Numbered from the stretch's first letter, positions 1-10,466 are shown. The stretch is DNA of 64,000 bases from Eumeta japonica (GCA_005406025.1 BGZK01001013.1:1-64000); one strand, 5' to 3'. Program-made: numbers and translations. Notes: a model not told the origin generated them from the sequence alone.

Positions 1-266
1 ATTCCTAAAAATATTCTAAGACAGTAAATTATGGTATAAAGGCTGCATTTGCATAACACTGAAAATAAAGATTTTGAGTAGAAAAAAAAAACGTTTTGGT
101 GAACGATTTATTATGTTTTGAGACAAAATACACTTTTTCTGTAGTCGAGATATAATGTTTAATGATCTCCTTCATCAATTGCATTCATAGTCATGTGACT
201 ATGACAATTAATGTATTTTCTTATAGATAAACGACTGTAAATACTGATTTTTATCTACACCAACAG

Positions 267-377
267 ACAAATTATAGCGAACAAACTAACTATGAATATG
301 AGCAAATTGTTTATGAATATGAGCAAAAGAATTATGATTATGATCAAACGAATTATGATTATGAGCAAACGAATTAG
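267..377 (+). CDS. Candidate terminal coding exon with a Tyr/Glu/Gln repeat tail
   Basis: A reading frame runs in phase from a consensus-like acceptor (a CAG ending at 266, preceded by a pyrimidine-rich run and by TACTGAT near 242-248, which resembles a branch site) to a TAG stop at 375-377. It encodes about 36 residues made of a degenerate seven-residue unit, N-Y-(E/D)-Y-(E/D)-Q-(T/K), repeated four to five times; the DNA repeat unit is 21 bp. Differences between units are mostly conservative and never break the frame. An AATAAA signal follows the stop by about 76 bases. Upstream exons would lie outside the window. I do not recognise the protein; low-complexity Tyr/Gln-rich tails occur in RNA-binding and structural proteins, but that is only analogy. 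It could instead be a minisatellite that happens to be open. Confidence 0.33.
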   Translation, partial: TNYSEQTNYEYEQIVYEYEQKNYDYDQTNYDYEQTN

Positions 378-452
378 TCGTATGTTTCTCGGAACAACTT
401 CAGGAATAGACAAATGCTCCAAAACAAAATTATGACTAATACACATAAAAGT

Positions 453-458
453 AATAAA
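453..458 (+). other. Candidate polyadenylation signal AATAAA
   Basis: AATAAA lies about 76 bases after the stop codon of the candidate exon at 267-377. The hexamer is common by chance in DNA this AT-rich, so its value comes only from its position. Confidence 0.25.
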
Positions 459-610
459 TACCAATCACGTGCTGTTATTTATTTGGTGGCAAAAGTGAAA
501 CACAGTAACTTATAGCCTTATATTAGAGGCCCGGGCAGGGTTCGATACAAATAGCGAGATATTGCGCGGTTACCTAGTTAGGAAGGACTGGTCACTTATT
601 ATTTCTTTAG

Positions 611-798
611 GTATGGACCAGGTATTGTGCTATATTTATCCAGATGCTTATATTTATCCAGATGCGGAGCGGATTAGAAGACGTTGGGAAAGACAAAACA
701 CAAAGGATAAACCACAGCATCCGGTGTTGATTAAACGCCATAAAATAACACGTGAAAAAATTTCCTCCTCACCTTGGCAACAAGGATTAGTATTATAG
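611..798 (+). CDS. Candidate terminal exon, basic protein tail of unknown function
   Basis: A good acceptor (pyrimidine-rich run ending TTTCTTTAG at 610) opens into a frame that is clear to a TAG at 796-798, about 62 codons. The tail is basic: ERIRRRWERQNTKDK followed by a Lys/Arg/His-rich stretch, ending in WQQGLVL. An exact tandem duplication, period 18 bp (631-647 and 649-665), repeats the six residues YIYPDA in frame. The stop lies two bases before a minus-strand mariner relic, so that transposon would sit in the 3' untranslated region if the exon is real. The frame also stays open upstream to about 562, so the acceptor is not needed to explain it. I do not recognise the family. Confidence 0.27.
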
Positions 799-799
799 A

Positions 800-1180
800 A
801 ATCACTGAGTACAAAGTTTCCTGACCGCTCAATGTTTATGGAGGATTTTGTGTCCTGGACTCATACCAATGCCTAAGTGCACCGTTGGTGGGTATTATTT
901 TGTCGTCTCTGGCAGTGAGCACTGAAGCACTGTTCTGGTCAGAGGCTATAAAGATGTCCCTCGTGCCATGTATAAACCATTATACCATTTATAAGCCATT
1001 AAACCATTTATAAACATTAGCTAAGGATGGAAAATCATCATGAAAGACCAACCGAAGCCTGTTATAACTTTTTAGTTGGCTTAAATGGCATCGAAATTCA
1101 TAGAAAACCATTGTACAAAAATCATTTCACCTTATATTCATATTTCGTTAGAAAAAAGGTTTCTTTCAGCCGTCAATATG
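800..1180 (-). pseudogene. Mariner transposase relic, copy 1 (N-terminal half)
   Basis: Read on the minus strand, the sequence carries degraded pieces of the N-terminal DNA-binding part of a mariner-family transposase. The first helix-turn-helix region lies near 1,020-1,150. The second (reading LGIGMS...HKILHKH...VRKLCTQ across frame breaks) lies at about 815-880. Stops and frameshifts are frequent, and the central and C-terminal catalytic parts are absent. The 1,020-1,170 segment aligns by eye with 51,590-51,750, and the 930-960 segment matches both other copies, including the shared GATGTCCCTCGTG. No terminal inverted repeats could be placed. It lies close to the 3' end of the LINE relic that follows. 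Confidence 0.72.
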
Positions 1181-1299
1181 TTTTTTTTTTTTGTATAAGT
1201 GTTTTACGGCATTCGGTATATAACCATACAGCCAAAGCATCATTCCTTTGTTTTATAAGATAATATTAATTGTTTTGTTTTCAATCAATTTTCTTATAA

Positions 1300-3945
1300 A
1301 ACTTCAATAGTTACGTTTATAATTCAATTGGCTGAATAAATGTAATCGTAAATCAGTCCATAATCTCAGAATTCTGAATAATAGATGACAAGAGGCGGGA
1401 AATTTCCTCATCTTTTTATATATTCAGTAAGCTATCTATTAACAACAGCCTTTGCATATTGAAGGCGAAGCAATGCAGAATTAAATAATCTAGGGTGGCT
1501 CTATCAGTTGTGCAATATTCACAGGCAGCTGGAGTTGATGATGTTTATCCTTTTAAATGAGCTGCAAACTTTCTATGGCCAAATCTCAATCTCTTCATTG
1601 TGGTAATAAATTTTCTTTTTGGAGATGCTAATTTGAAGTACCGTGGTTTCACTGGAATATTCTTCTGTATATTTGCGTGCCATTTTCCTTTATACTGTCG
1701 AGTGTACTCCCAATATCGAGATCATGAATCGAACATCCTCATTTTTATCTTTGGGTAATAATTAGTCATAGGAATTGATGGGGCGGAATATAAAGTGTCA
1801 ATTATTAATTGTGTGGTGTATCTTTAATAATTTATCCACAACTTCATTACCCATGATTCCAAAATGTGATGACACGCATAGGAATACAATATTCTCATTG
1901 ATTTCATACGAAATTCACGAATTATAGTATTATAAAATTATTCTTATATGATATCTTTCGAGTTTCCAAACATCATAAAGCACTCAGAGAATTGGTAACT
2001 GTCAGAAAGCAGGAGTCATTTTCAATTCTTTTTATGTACTGTAATGCTATAAATATAGCATACGCTTGAGCTGTAAGTATTGAAGCGTTATTAACGAGTT
2101 GAAAACAACGTTCAAATTTTGCTTGAGAATCATAATATGCCGCTCTTGTATGCTCGTTTGTTTTAGATGTATCCGTATAAAAGCTTCTATAATCCCGTTT
2201 CTCATAATTTACATATTGCAAAAATTCTTTGTTGCTTTTAATATTCTCTTTGCAATTAGAAGGCATTGTTACTTGTATATCAAATGCACTGAATTCCCAT
2301 CGATCCTTATGGTCTATGTATTTACATGAATAATTTATTTCACTAATATATGTCCTTTGTAACAGACTGTTATCTTTATATGAATACAAATTCTGGCTGT
2401 TAGCTAATATATTGCAATGAAACTTCGCTTAAATACTCTGATATCTATTTGAGATATGCCTGCCTCTATTTCTTGCGAGTTTATTGATGTACAACTTATT
2501 TCACCGGTTAATTTTCGTAGTCCATATTTTGCATTATTTCTAACTTGCGAAATAGAGACGGAGTTATACACTTATCATAAATTATAGGGCCGTAATCATA
2601 GTGACTTCTTACAATAACTTTATAGATCATTTTTAATCATTTCGGATCCATACCCTAAGTTACACGCGCCAAATATCTCATTATGTTAATACTTTTTTTG
2701 CATTCTATTTACATTTTTATTTATATGCGAATTAAAAGCATTTTCGAATCAAAAATTATACCTAAGATTTTTTTTCCTTAAATATAACTTTATTTATAAA
2801 ACAATATGATGAATTTATATTTACAGAAGAATTGTCGTTTTTTTACTAAAAATCATTGCTGAACTTTCATGTGGATTTATATCTAATTTAAATATTTTTT
2901 TTTACACGAAAATAAGTTATTTAGACCTCCATTTATAATATTTTGGGCTTGGAATATAATTATCTTAGATGTGTGTAACACAATACCGTCAGCGTATTAT
3001 GATATTGATAAATTATTTACTACAATAAATTATTGTATTTGTGCTGTATACTAAAGATAAATTAATGGAGATAACGTCGCTCCTAGCATAACACCCTTAT
3101 AAGCTATTTTTAGACCATTCTAAGTCTGGTTAAATTTAACATATACAATGCGATAATAAAAGAAATGAAAAATCCATTTACGTATTTTACCTGGTATGTT
3201 ATAATTACGTAAAATCTCTACCAATTATTTCAAATCCACATTATCAAATGCGCCACTAACATCTAAAAATATGCTGATTAAATATTTATTATTAGAAAAC
3301 GCATCTCATATATCACCTCCAAATTTTAATAAATTATCTGTTGAACTTTTACCTTTCTTAAATACAAATTGATCTCGTGGAATGATTAACCTAGACTCTA
3401 CATGTATTACTAACTTAGACTTTATAACATTTTCGTAAATTTTCCCAATGCATGATATAGGTCGGTAAGAATCGGCCAAATTCGGATCTTTCTCAGGTTT
3501 TAGAGTAGGTACTACGGCAATTGCTTTCCAAGAATCAGGTATTACGTTATGTTGCCAATGATCATTAAAACTTTGTAGCAAAATTGTTTTGGCTGAGTTA
3601 TGTAGTAGAGTTATTAATATTTATGTGGTATCATCTAAGCTTAGAGTAGTGTATTGTTCACTATTCAATGATAAATAAAATTCCTGCTCTCAGAATGGTA
3701 GATACACTGAGCATTTAAATCATTATCATCGAAAATTATATTTAGATGATCATTGTAGTTCAATGACTGATATGGAAGCAAGTTTATTTAAAAAATCTGT
3801 GACAAAACTATCGTCTTCAGGTCTCACTGATGAGTTTTTACGATTGAATATTTAAACAATTTTCCATACCTCATTAGTAGAAGTATTTCTGTCAAAACTG
3901 AAACAGAAATGTTTCTAACTTATAATTTTCTACTCTGATAGTTCG
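1300..3945 (-). pseudogene. Non-LTR retrotransposon ORF2 relic with reverse transcriptase and RNase H
   Basis: On the minus strand, in order: a pre-RT segment (about 3,600-3,900); RT start with IPDSWK, SYRPIS and DQFVFKKGKSSTDNL (3,306-3,581); motif A, FLDVSGAFD (near 3,245-3,269); motif B-like GVMLGATLSPL; motif C reading YADG instead of YADD (2,985-2,996); and thumb-like LARVT...MIYKVIVRSHYDYG. An RNase H domain follows at 1,973-2,389 with YTDTSK, AQAYAI and VTNSLSAL, then SSHFGIMGNEVVD near 1,880. A C-terminal Cys/His-rich segment (CEYC...LILHC) is near 1,470-1,520. The order RT, RNase H, Cys/His fits the I or R1 groups of non-LTR elements. Catalytic positions are lost in motif C (second Asp to Gly) and in RNase H (the usual Glu of AEAY reads Gln, the Asp of TDS reads Asn). 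Many frameshifts and stops. No endonuclease domain is seen, so the copy is 5' truncated. Dead element. Confidence 0.88.
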
Positions 3946-5989
3946 CTTCTTCAAAGCGTCCAGTTTTTTGTATATCAAATATTAAATTGAAAATTAAAGA
4001 AAAAATTATTGAACTTCCCACTTCGAAAGCTCCTGCCAAACAAAACAAAAAAAAAGGAAAAATAAATTTAAAAAAGACGCCGCTAATTTGTAAAAATAAG
4101 TGAGAGATGAATGTAATATACATAATAAAGTTAGCAAGGAGTTCTATTTTTTAAATTTAAATACGTTTTTATTTATTTAACAGTTTCTAAGTCAATTCTA
4201 TTCTAAAAATTTTAAGTGTCACTTATGCAATCTGGAATCCAAATCCTTGTTGTATAAGAATATGAGTTATTTTTTTTTTAGTTAGATGGTGAATTAAAAC
4301 AGAAATCTAAACGCGTTAAAGTTTTAAATCGGGATTGAATCTGAATAGAATAAAAATTTAGATCATCGTTTAGTTTGCAGTTTTTATTTATATCGAAAAT
4401 TATTTATATCGTGTCTTCGCAAATGAAGTCGGTAACGACTGCTATATGCTTTTTATTTATTTTAGTCTATAAACAGGAACCACAAACAGTGTTTATAAAG
4501 TAATGTACATTTATATATGTGTGAATTTAATATATCACCAACAACTGGTCAACCACATATGAAAAAATCGATAAATGCTGGTGTATTATTAAATTATACA
4601 TGCACTTTTTACATATTATGTGTTAATATGTAAAAATAATAATATGTGAATAACAGAGAAAACAGAAAGACAATGAGACAAGTGATATTAAATAAACACA
4701 ATCAGATTATCGAAGGTGTTAAAAAATTTACAGAATTATCTTAAACCTACCAATAAGCATTATTATTAGACCGGTAGAGTCAAAATGAGTTTTATAAGAA
4801 TCAGTAATTATATGAACTCACAAGTTAAATTGCTTGTAAGTTTTATTCTCAACAATTTAGCAATGGCCATACTGATTTGAATAAAATATAGTAGAGAGCT
4901 AAATAGCCATTTTAAAATAATTCATAAGGTACATTTTAAAATTCGTGATTATAATGTTATTGAAATTCATGTTTAAATTCGAAACCACAATCAGTCATCA
5001 CATCACGTCTTCTCAAACACATACAAATGTATTTTTACGAAAGTAACTACCCGTTAATTTATTCACTTTCACATATAAATATTTTGTTATATCATTAATT
5101 TGCTTGGTAAACGTTTTATTTTTCAGTAATTTATAATTTCTCTTTGTGTACAAGTCTCAAAGTCATTACAATGGATCCACCGCGTTGATTACTACCTCCG
5201 ACCGACTCGTGATCCGGCCGCAAGGAGAGCCAACTCGATCTATGCAGATTTGATGAATGCTAAACACGCGAATGCCATAAGCTGCAGCGTAACAAAGGCT
5301 CCCAGCATCACTCAGACATAATAAAATTGAAACTTCTCTCCATATCTTCCAAATGCCAATTTGAAATTCATGAAACCGAAAGCCGTATCCCTTTTGCGCG
5401 TGGCAATATGTTTAAACAACGATTCTCGGCGATTTATGTAAATAATCGAAGTTGTATATGTAGATTTATACTTTGTTTTAAATTCAAATTCTAAAAACAT
5501 CTACGTTAAACGTTATTGTGAAGTATTATACCGTAAAGTAGTTCTAGGTTTAAGTATTAAGAAATATGTTTTTAAGATAGTACATAGTGAAAACTCCAAA
5601 AGAAAGAATAATGGAAAACAAGAAAAGTAAAAAACCAACATAGGATCACGTGATGTTCCGCTGAGCAAACTGAATAAATGCAGACTTGGAAATCTATAAC
5701 AATAAGAAAAGATTTATTTTATAGTATACAACTTCATCATCATCATCATCATTGCTCAACCTTCAGCCAGTCGCAATGAGTGAAAGAGACAAGTCCCGAT
5801 ACACCGAAGGGAGCATAATTGTAGAAGCGAGTGCCGATTCTAGTATGGATTAGGAGTGACAGGAGTATAGAGCCAGCCGGTATTTATGCAACCATCAGCT
5901 AAAAACTGAATTCAGGAAAGGTAATAGATACTATAATGTGTCAATAAATATTGACACATATTTATTGGAAAGGGCAAGTTTCTTCCATT
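3946..5989. other. AT-rich DNA, no gene seen
   Basis: Nothing codes convincingly here. Open frames are short and of biased composition (Phe/Ile/Leu from A/T runs). A slightly GC-richer patch at 5,170-5,290 has no recognisable content. A CAT microsatellite lies at 5,735-5,752. Confidence 0.6.
5735..5752 (+). repeat. Microsatellite (CAT)6
   Basis: Six perfect CAT units. Confidence 0.95.
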
Positions 5990-7689
5990 TGTTTTACGTT
6001 CTTCGTTTTCTTTGCTTGGTGCAGAGCTTTCAGTGTTTGCTTCTGAAAGTTGGTGCAGTTCATCCACAATCTTTTACTTTCGACATTGCTCTTTGCTAAT
6101 GTAGTCTTTTTCTCTTTGGTTCCTGTTATGATAACTCATATGTGCTGTAAGATATTCTTTTTTCATAAATTTGTTTTCTTGTTTAATATTTCATATTTCA
6201 TTTTCTTTGCTTAGTATAAACTTTCGGTGTTAGTGAGGGTTGGTAGAGTTCACCCACTGCCTTTCTAATTCCTAAATTGCTTTGTTATTCTTGATTCCCG
6301 TTGTAGTAACTTGTACATGTATACACATACTTATGTATATTAGAAATCTGAAATAAATTTATTTCTCCCGTTAATTGTTTGTTCTTCATTTTCTTCACTT
6401 GGTGCAGAGCTTTCAGTGTCCGTTTCTCGGAGCTGATATAGTTTATCCGCAGCCTTTTTCATTTCTGTTTTGGTCTGAGCTAATATGGCACATTCCTCCT
6501 GGTTACTGTTGTGGTAACTTAAGTCTCGTCGAAGCGAACCTTCCCATGTATAAATAGGACGTCCAACTTTTCTCTTTGTTGTAATATATCTTAGAGTAGA
6601 ATTAAATATGTGGGGTTGATCTTTCTTAAAAATTGACTGTAGTACCATATTTTTCTGACTTTGATGATTTTAGTGATTGTTTTTCTTTGTAAGATTTCTT
6701 GTGTCTTCAGTTTAAGTTGTTTTTTGCGCCTTGTAACATGTCTTTCAGGATCTCTCTTTCATGCTGTCTCATTCTCGCTCAGCTTAATTTAGTTAGTGCT
6801 ACTACATTAAGACAGTTTGCTATGAAGAGAGAGATCACCTTTTGTTAATCATCATCGCGATTTTCCAGCCATATTCGTATTTTTGATGAAGGGAATGAGA
6901 CCTTTCGCATTGCAGATTGCTTTTTTACGTCTTGCCTTTATCGCGTCCCTCCAACTCAGCTCTGAGATCAGGTACGTATTCAGATATTTAATTGTGTTTA
7001 CAGAAGTTATTGGGACTCCATTTCTTGTGTCTGTTTGGCTATGCTCTTGTCGATTGGATCTCTGACTAACATCTCGTGTCTCAGTTGTATTTAATTTTAA
7101 GTCCTCTGATATTAGGAGTTCTTCATTATATTAGTAAGAACTATGGTGCTATCGCCTATAATAATAATATCGTTTGCGAATGATAATATAACGGGTAGAT
7201 TAATTTTGCATCCTGGTCCAACTTCACTTCACTGACTAACTCCTTTGGAGTTCTTAATACGTCGTCCAACACAATGGATTAAAGACGAGGTGAGAGTAGA
7301 TATCCTTGTTTGATACCTTTTCCTTTTGTGATACTTTAAGTTTTTTGTCCCAACCATAAAGATTGACGTGAGTTTTTTGAGACAAGATATGATTCTGTTG
7401 GTTAAAAAACATGGATCTTTGTTCTCAGAATATCATATAGAGCACAAGAGTCTACTGATTCAAGGGTTTTTTCTATGTCGAGTTGCAATAAGTACACGGG
7501 CTTTCCTGCCTTCCATTTGTCATCCAAAATTCGTCTAACTACAAATATGTGATCATCTATCATAAAGACCGCTTGATAATTGCCCATAGCTTCGATTTCT
7601 CCATCTAAAAGTTTTAAGAGATAAGAGGCATAAACTCTATAACCTGCATTGCAGATTGATATCTTTCTGTAATCATTCATGGACTGAGA
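5990..7689 (-). pseudogene. Second reverse transcriptase relic (endonuclease/RT-type retroelement)
   Basis: Minus-strand segments across several frames read as a reverse transcriptase. NDYRKISICNAGYRVYA and DHIFVVRRILDDKWKAGKPV, with motif A as LQLDIEKTLESVD, lie at 7,402-7,680. A decayed motif C reads FAND in place of YADD (7,169-7,180), followed by IIIIGDS. KYLNTYLISELSW and PFIKNTN lie near 6,880-7,000. The end is a KRKVGRPIYTWEGSLRRDL segment at 6,520-6,600, matching the basic Gly-Arg-Pro...Trp tail common after the thumb in RTE-like and related insect elements. That terminal part is present in three diverged tandem copies. Upstream lies an OTU-like domain, with the RT start (motifs 0-1) apparently missing between them. 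The motif A Asp survives and motif C is broken. The clade is uncertain; RTE-like is my best guess. Confidence 0.8.
5995..6540 (-). repeat. Three diverged tandem copies of a ~190-bp coding module
   Basis: The anchor CTTGGTGCAGAGCTTTCAGTG occurs at 6,015 and 6,398, with a diverged version (CTTAGTATAAACTTTCGGTG) at 6,210, giving spacings of about 195 and 188 bp. Each copy also carries a CCnGTTnTGnTAACT-like block, near 6,121, 6,298 and 6,504. On the minus strand all three read as versions of the same peptide: SYHNxNQE at the start, then KxxDELHQL or KAADKLYQL, then ESSAPS at the end. Only the copy nearest the RT (about 6,375-6,540) stays open; the other two have stops. Confidence 0.75.
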
Positions 7690-8215
7690 ATCACATACTG
7701 TCCATATGTGATTCTTTTATCATTTTTCTGAACTACATGAATATTGACTAGATAATTTTCCGCAGCTGCAATTAGAATTTCTTCACCACTCCAAAATCCA
7801 AATTGTTTTTTAATGTACGTTTCAATTTTTCCCTCCAAAGTTTGGTTGGGGAAGTTTTAATCCATAATGTTATTTGTGAGAGCTAACGTGATTCTCTGGT
7901 CATTTTAATGTTCTTGAACAAATCTGGCGAGGTCTTTTCTTACTATGTTATGATCAAATTTTAGCTCAAATAAATTATTTATTTGATGTGCTATTGCCCT
8001 ATAAAGACAGTTACCGTCTCTTTTTATTTTTATGATCGAATGTTCTTCCATTGTGAGCTGTGGTTTCCTACTTCATGAAATTTGAAACTCTAAAAATTCG
8101 TAGCGACTTCGATGTGTAACAGAATAATTATCAGGTAGCTTTGCAATCTCTTATGATAATGATAGTGGTAACATAGGAGCTGTATTGTTAGTCATTTGAA
8201 AACTGTTTCAATGCT
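7690..8215 (-). pseudogene. OTU-type cysteine-protease-like domain, upstream part of the same retroelement
   Basis: On the minus strand a frame reads HSIIKIKRDGNCLYRAIAHQ from about 8,046 to 7,987 and continues with FVQEH. After a stop and a frame change it reads KIETYIKKQFGFWSGEEI, then AAENYLVNIHVV. The D-G-N-C-L-Y/F-R-A core (DGNC codons at 8,007-8,018), the W-x-G-G/E-E-x-E/I-x-x-A-A block and the following hydrophobic N-I-x-V-V strand match the OTU family of cysteine proteases (Asp and Cys of the active site in DGNC). The C-terminal catalytic His region is not visible: a few codons further the sequence passes into the reverse transcriptase. A possible leader reads TNNTAPMLPLSLS near 8,200. 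OTU domains occur in some retroelement polyproteins, so this is more likely transposon-derived than a host deubiquitinase. It contains stops and is not functional. Confidence 0.72.
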
Positions 8216-9955
8216 TAGTGATATACCTACTTACTAATCACTTCGCTCTCTAATGATTGATAATAATCTTTATATAGATATACTATCATTCAATTTGTAG
8301 TGATTCGATTCGACAGTAATATATATCCTATGGTGTTTGGTAATTATAGTACAGTTATTTACTATTTATTGGGAGAACCGCGTTATAATATTAACAAATT
8401 TTCCAGTATATATTTCAATCACATAACAATAATAACTTCTGATTTCTCAATCCTCTAATGGATAATAGGTATATTGTAGGGATTATTATCGATCGTGTGT
8501 ATATTTACCGACTGTTCTTGTCCTGTGGTATTACTAATAGTGATCTAAAACTTACTATTAGTCAATTCAGGATATTTGTACCATATAATGATGTGTATCA
8601 TATGAGGTATCAATTTATTATTTTTATTTCACCCTATGACCATTAAAAATAGTACTCTAATCGTTATATCACAAATTAATTTGTTGTATTTTGCTGATAG
8701 GTATAGCATAGGCAGGCAATGGAAATCTACTCCTGATGGATTCGCAATATTATTCGCAATTATACAGAACTAGACTTATTAACTACGTCCTTTAGTAATT
8801 ATTATACCTCAAGATTATATTTTCTGTAATATATAAATATTTAGGCTTATGATTTTATACTACGTTATTCAGTATTCTTAATGTATTTCGATATATGATA
8901 TACAGTAATTCTATGTAGATTCTCACTATTAATGAGATGATTGCAAATAGATAAGAGGTATGTATGCATTTACACACTCTTACCCTACTGTACTTATTCC
9001 TTATTTATAATGTCTTATCCTGAGAATTATATACCTAGTTTATTTTTCCTGCCTTTATAATGGTACAGTTAGTATCTTTACTATGTTTTATGATGCGTAA
9101 CAATAATAGGTACGTGTATATACATCAATTTTAAGTATGCGCTGTTAATAAATAGTAAGTGAGTTTAACAAGCAATATAATTAATATATTTAACTGAAAA
9201 GTATACATGCATTTACACACTTATATATCTAGCTTATCTATTTAAAGTTCAACTTATTTCTTAGTGTTTATTATTACAATGTTAGTCTATGGGTTGTATT
9301 ATTATTTGTTTGTTAGTGTTTAGAATTATAACAGTGCACTCAGTATTTTGACTGTAACTGTATTCTGTAGTGTGTAGGAATACTATATACGTAAGGCAGT
9401 ATTAGAAACTTCCTGTTGATAAATAATAAGCGGGAACTCGATTTAGAGAAATACATACGACTGCACCTTTTGTTCGATTCTGTCAGATTCCTGTGAAAAC
9501 TACCTACGAAAGCAAAAACTGTTAAAATTATCTATCAGGGCAAGAATTGATATAAACAATGTCAGTTCCACTACAATTATATAAGGGATATTATTGATTA
9601 AGTTGGTGTTTAGCTTATTTAGGTTATTGGCAAATAAAGGATGTAAATTTGACCTTGGTCAAATTGCGTTTAGACAACCTCTCTTGTGTCTGAAATATTG
9701 TACCGGTTTTCTAGCCTACATATACTTTATAGTCTGGTGTTTATTGATTAGTTAGTTTTCTACGGCAAGCAATGTGTAAATGGAGCGATCTCATCGGGAT
9801 TTCCCTAACAACACAGCTTCACAAACACAAATTCATAAAACGTCATGTACTTTGTCATTAAGTAACTTGTTTATAAATGTCGTTGTGTTTCGTTTCATTT
9901 AAATATCCAAAATTTTTTATAATTATTTGTTTTAAAACATGATGTTTGTCTACGA
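8216..9955. other. AT-rich DNA, no gene seen
   Basis: No coding pattern, repeat head or strong palindrome was found. One open frame at 8,458-8,646 is AT-driven. Confidence 0.55.
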
Positions 9956-9959
9956 CATG

Positions 9960-10240
9960 CATTAAGATGCAGCATTGAACCCACCGCTGACCTTCGAATG
10001 TGTACTTCCCCTACGAATCCTCATCCGTCGAATTGAATATTGATTCGAGAGGATCGAATAATATTGAACACCTAAACAAGTGTTAGCTTTATTATTTATA
10101 TTAATCCGCTATTTAATTATATTATTATTCCTACGTACGTTTCATGCTAACTAGGAACATCTTCAGAAACGTGCAGAGAGTTATGTCCACCAGGGTGTCA
10201 GGAGTATTAACACTATACCAACAGATTCTCTCCTACGTCT
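9960..10240 (-). repeat. Unclassified dispersed repeat, copy A
   Basis: The reverse complement aligns by eye with 41,155-41,475 over about 300 bp. Shared blocks in order: CACCCTGGTG; GCATGAAACGTACGTAG; AACACTTG(C/T)TTAG(A/G)TGTTC; GAATCAATATTCAAT; GATTCGTAG; GGTCAGCGGTGGGTT; GCTGCAT(G/C)TTAATGCATG. No coding capacity, no terminal inverted repeats and no clear tRNA-like head, so the class is unknown. Confidence 0.7.
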
Positions 10241-10323
10241 AACAATACGTAATTTTCACATAATAATACCATATACGTGAACAATAGAATAATTAAGAAT
10301 CTCTCCCATCATCTCCTATGAAA

Positions 10324-10466
10324 CTGACATTTAACTAAAAGTCAATTTTAAAATAAAATTTGAGTTCCATGTCTTCCATTTAACGGCTTTTAGCGCGAAC
10401 AACCTTTAAAAGGAAGACATGCAACGCAAACTTTACTTTAAAAGTGACTTTTTGTTAAATGTTAGC
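10324..10466. repeat. Hairpin (fold-back) element with ~54-bp imperfect arms
   Basis: The left arm (10,324-10,377, ending CATGTCTTCC) is the near-complement of the right arm (10,412-10,466, beginning GGAAGACATG), with about seven or eight mismatches. The loop is about 34 bp. Most differences are A/G or C/T type, as expected from decay or from G-U-tolerant pairing. It resembles a MITE or fold-back element; no target-site duplication was identified. Confidence 0.75.

Noticed and set aside
520..560. GGGTTCGATAC resembling a tRNA box B
   Set aside because: No box A at the right distance upstream and no tRNA fold; too little to call a SINE.
7690..8215. OTU domain as a host deubiquitinase gene
   Set aside because: It is on the same strand as, and directly upstream of, a reverse transcriptase relic, contains stops, and lacks the His region; a transposon origin is simpler.
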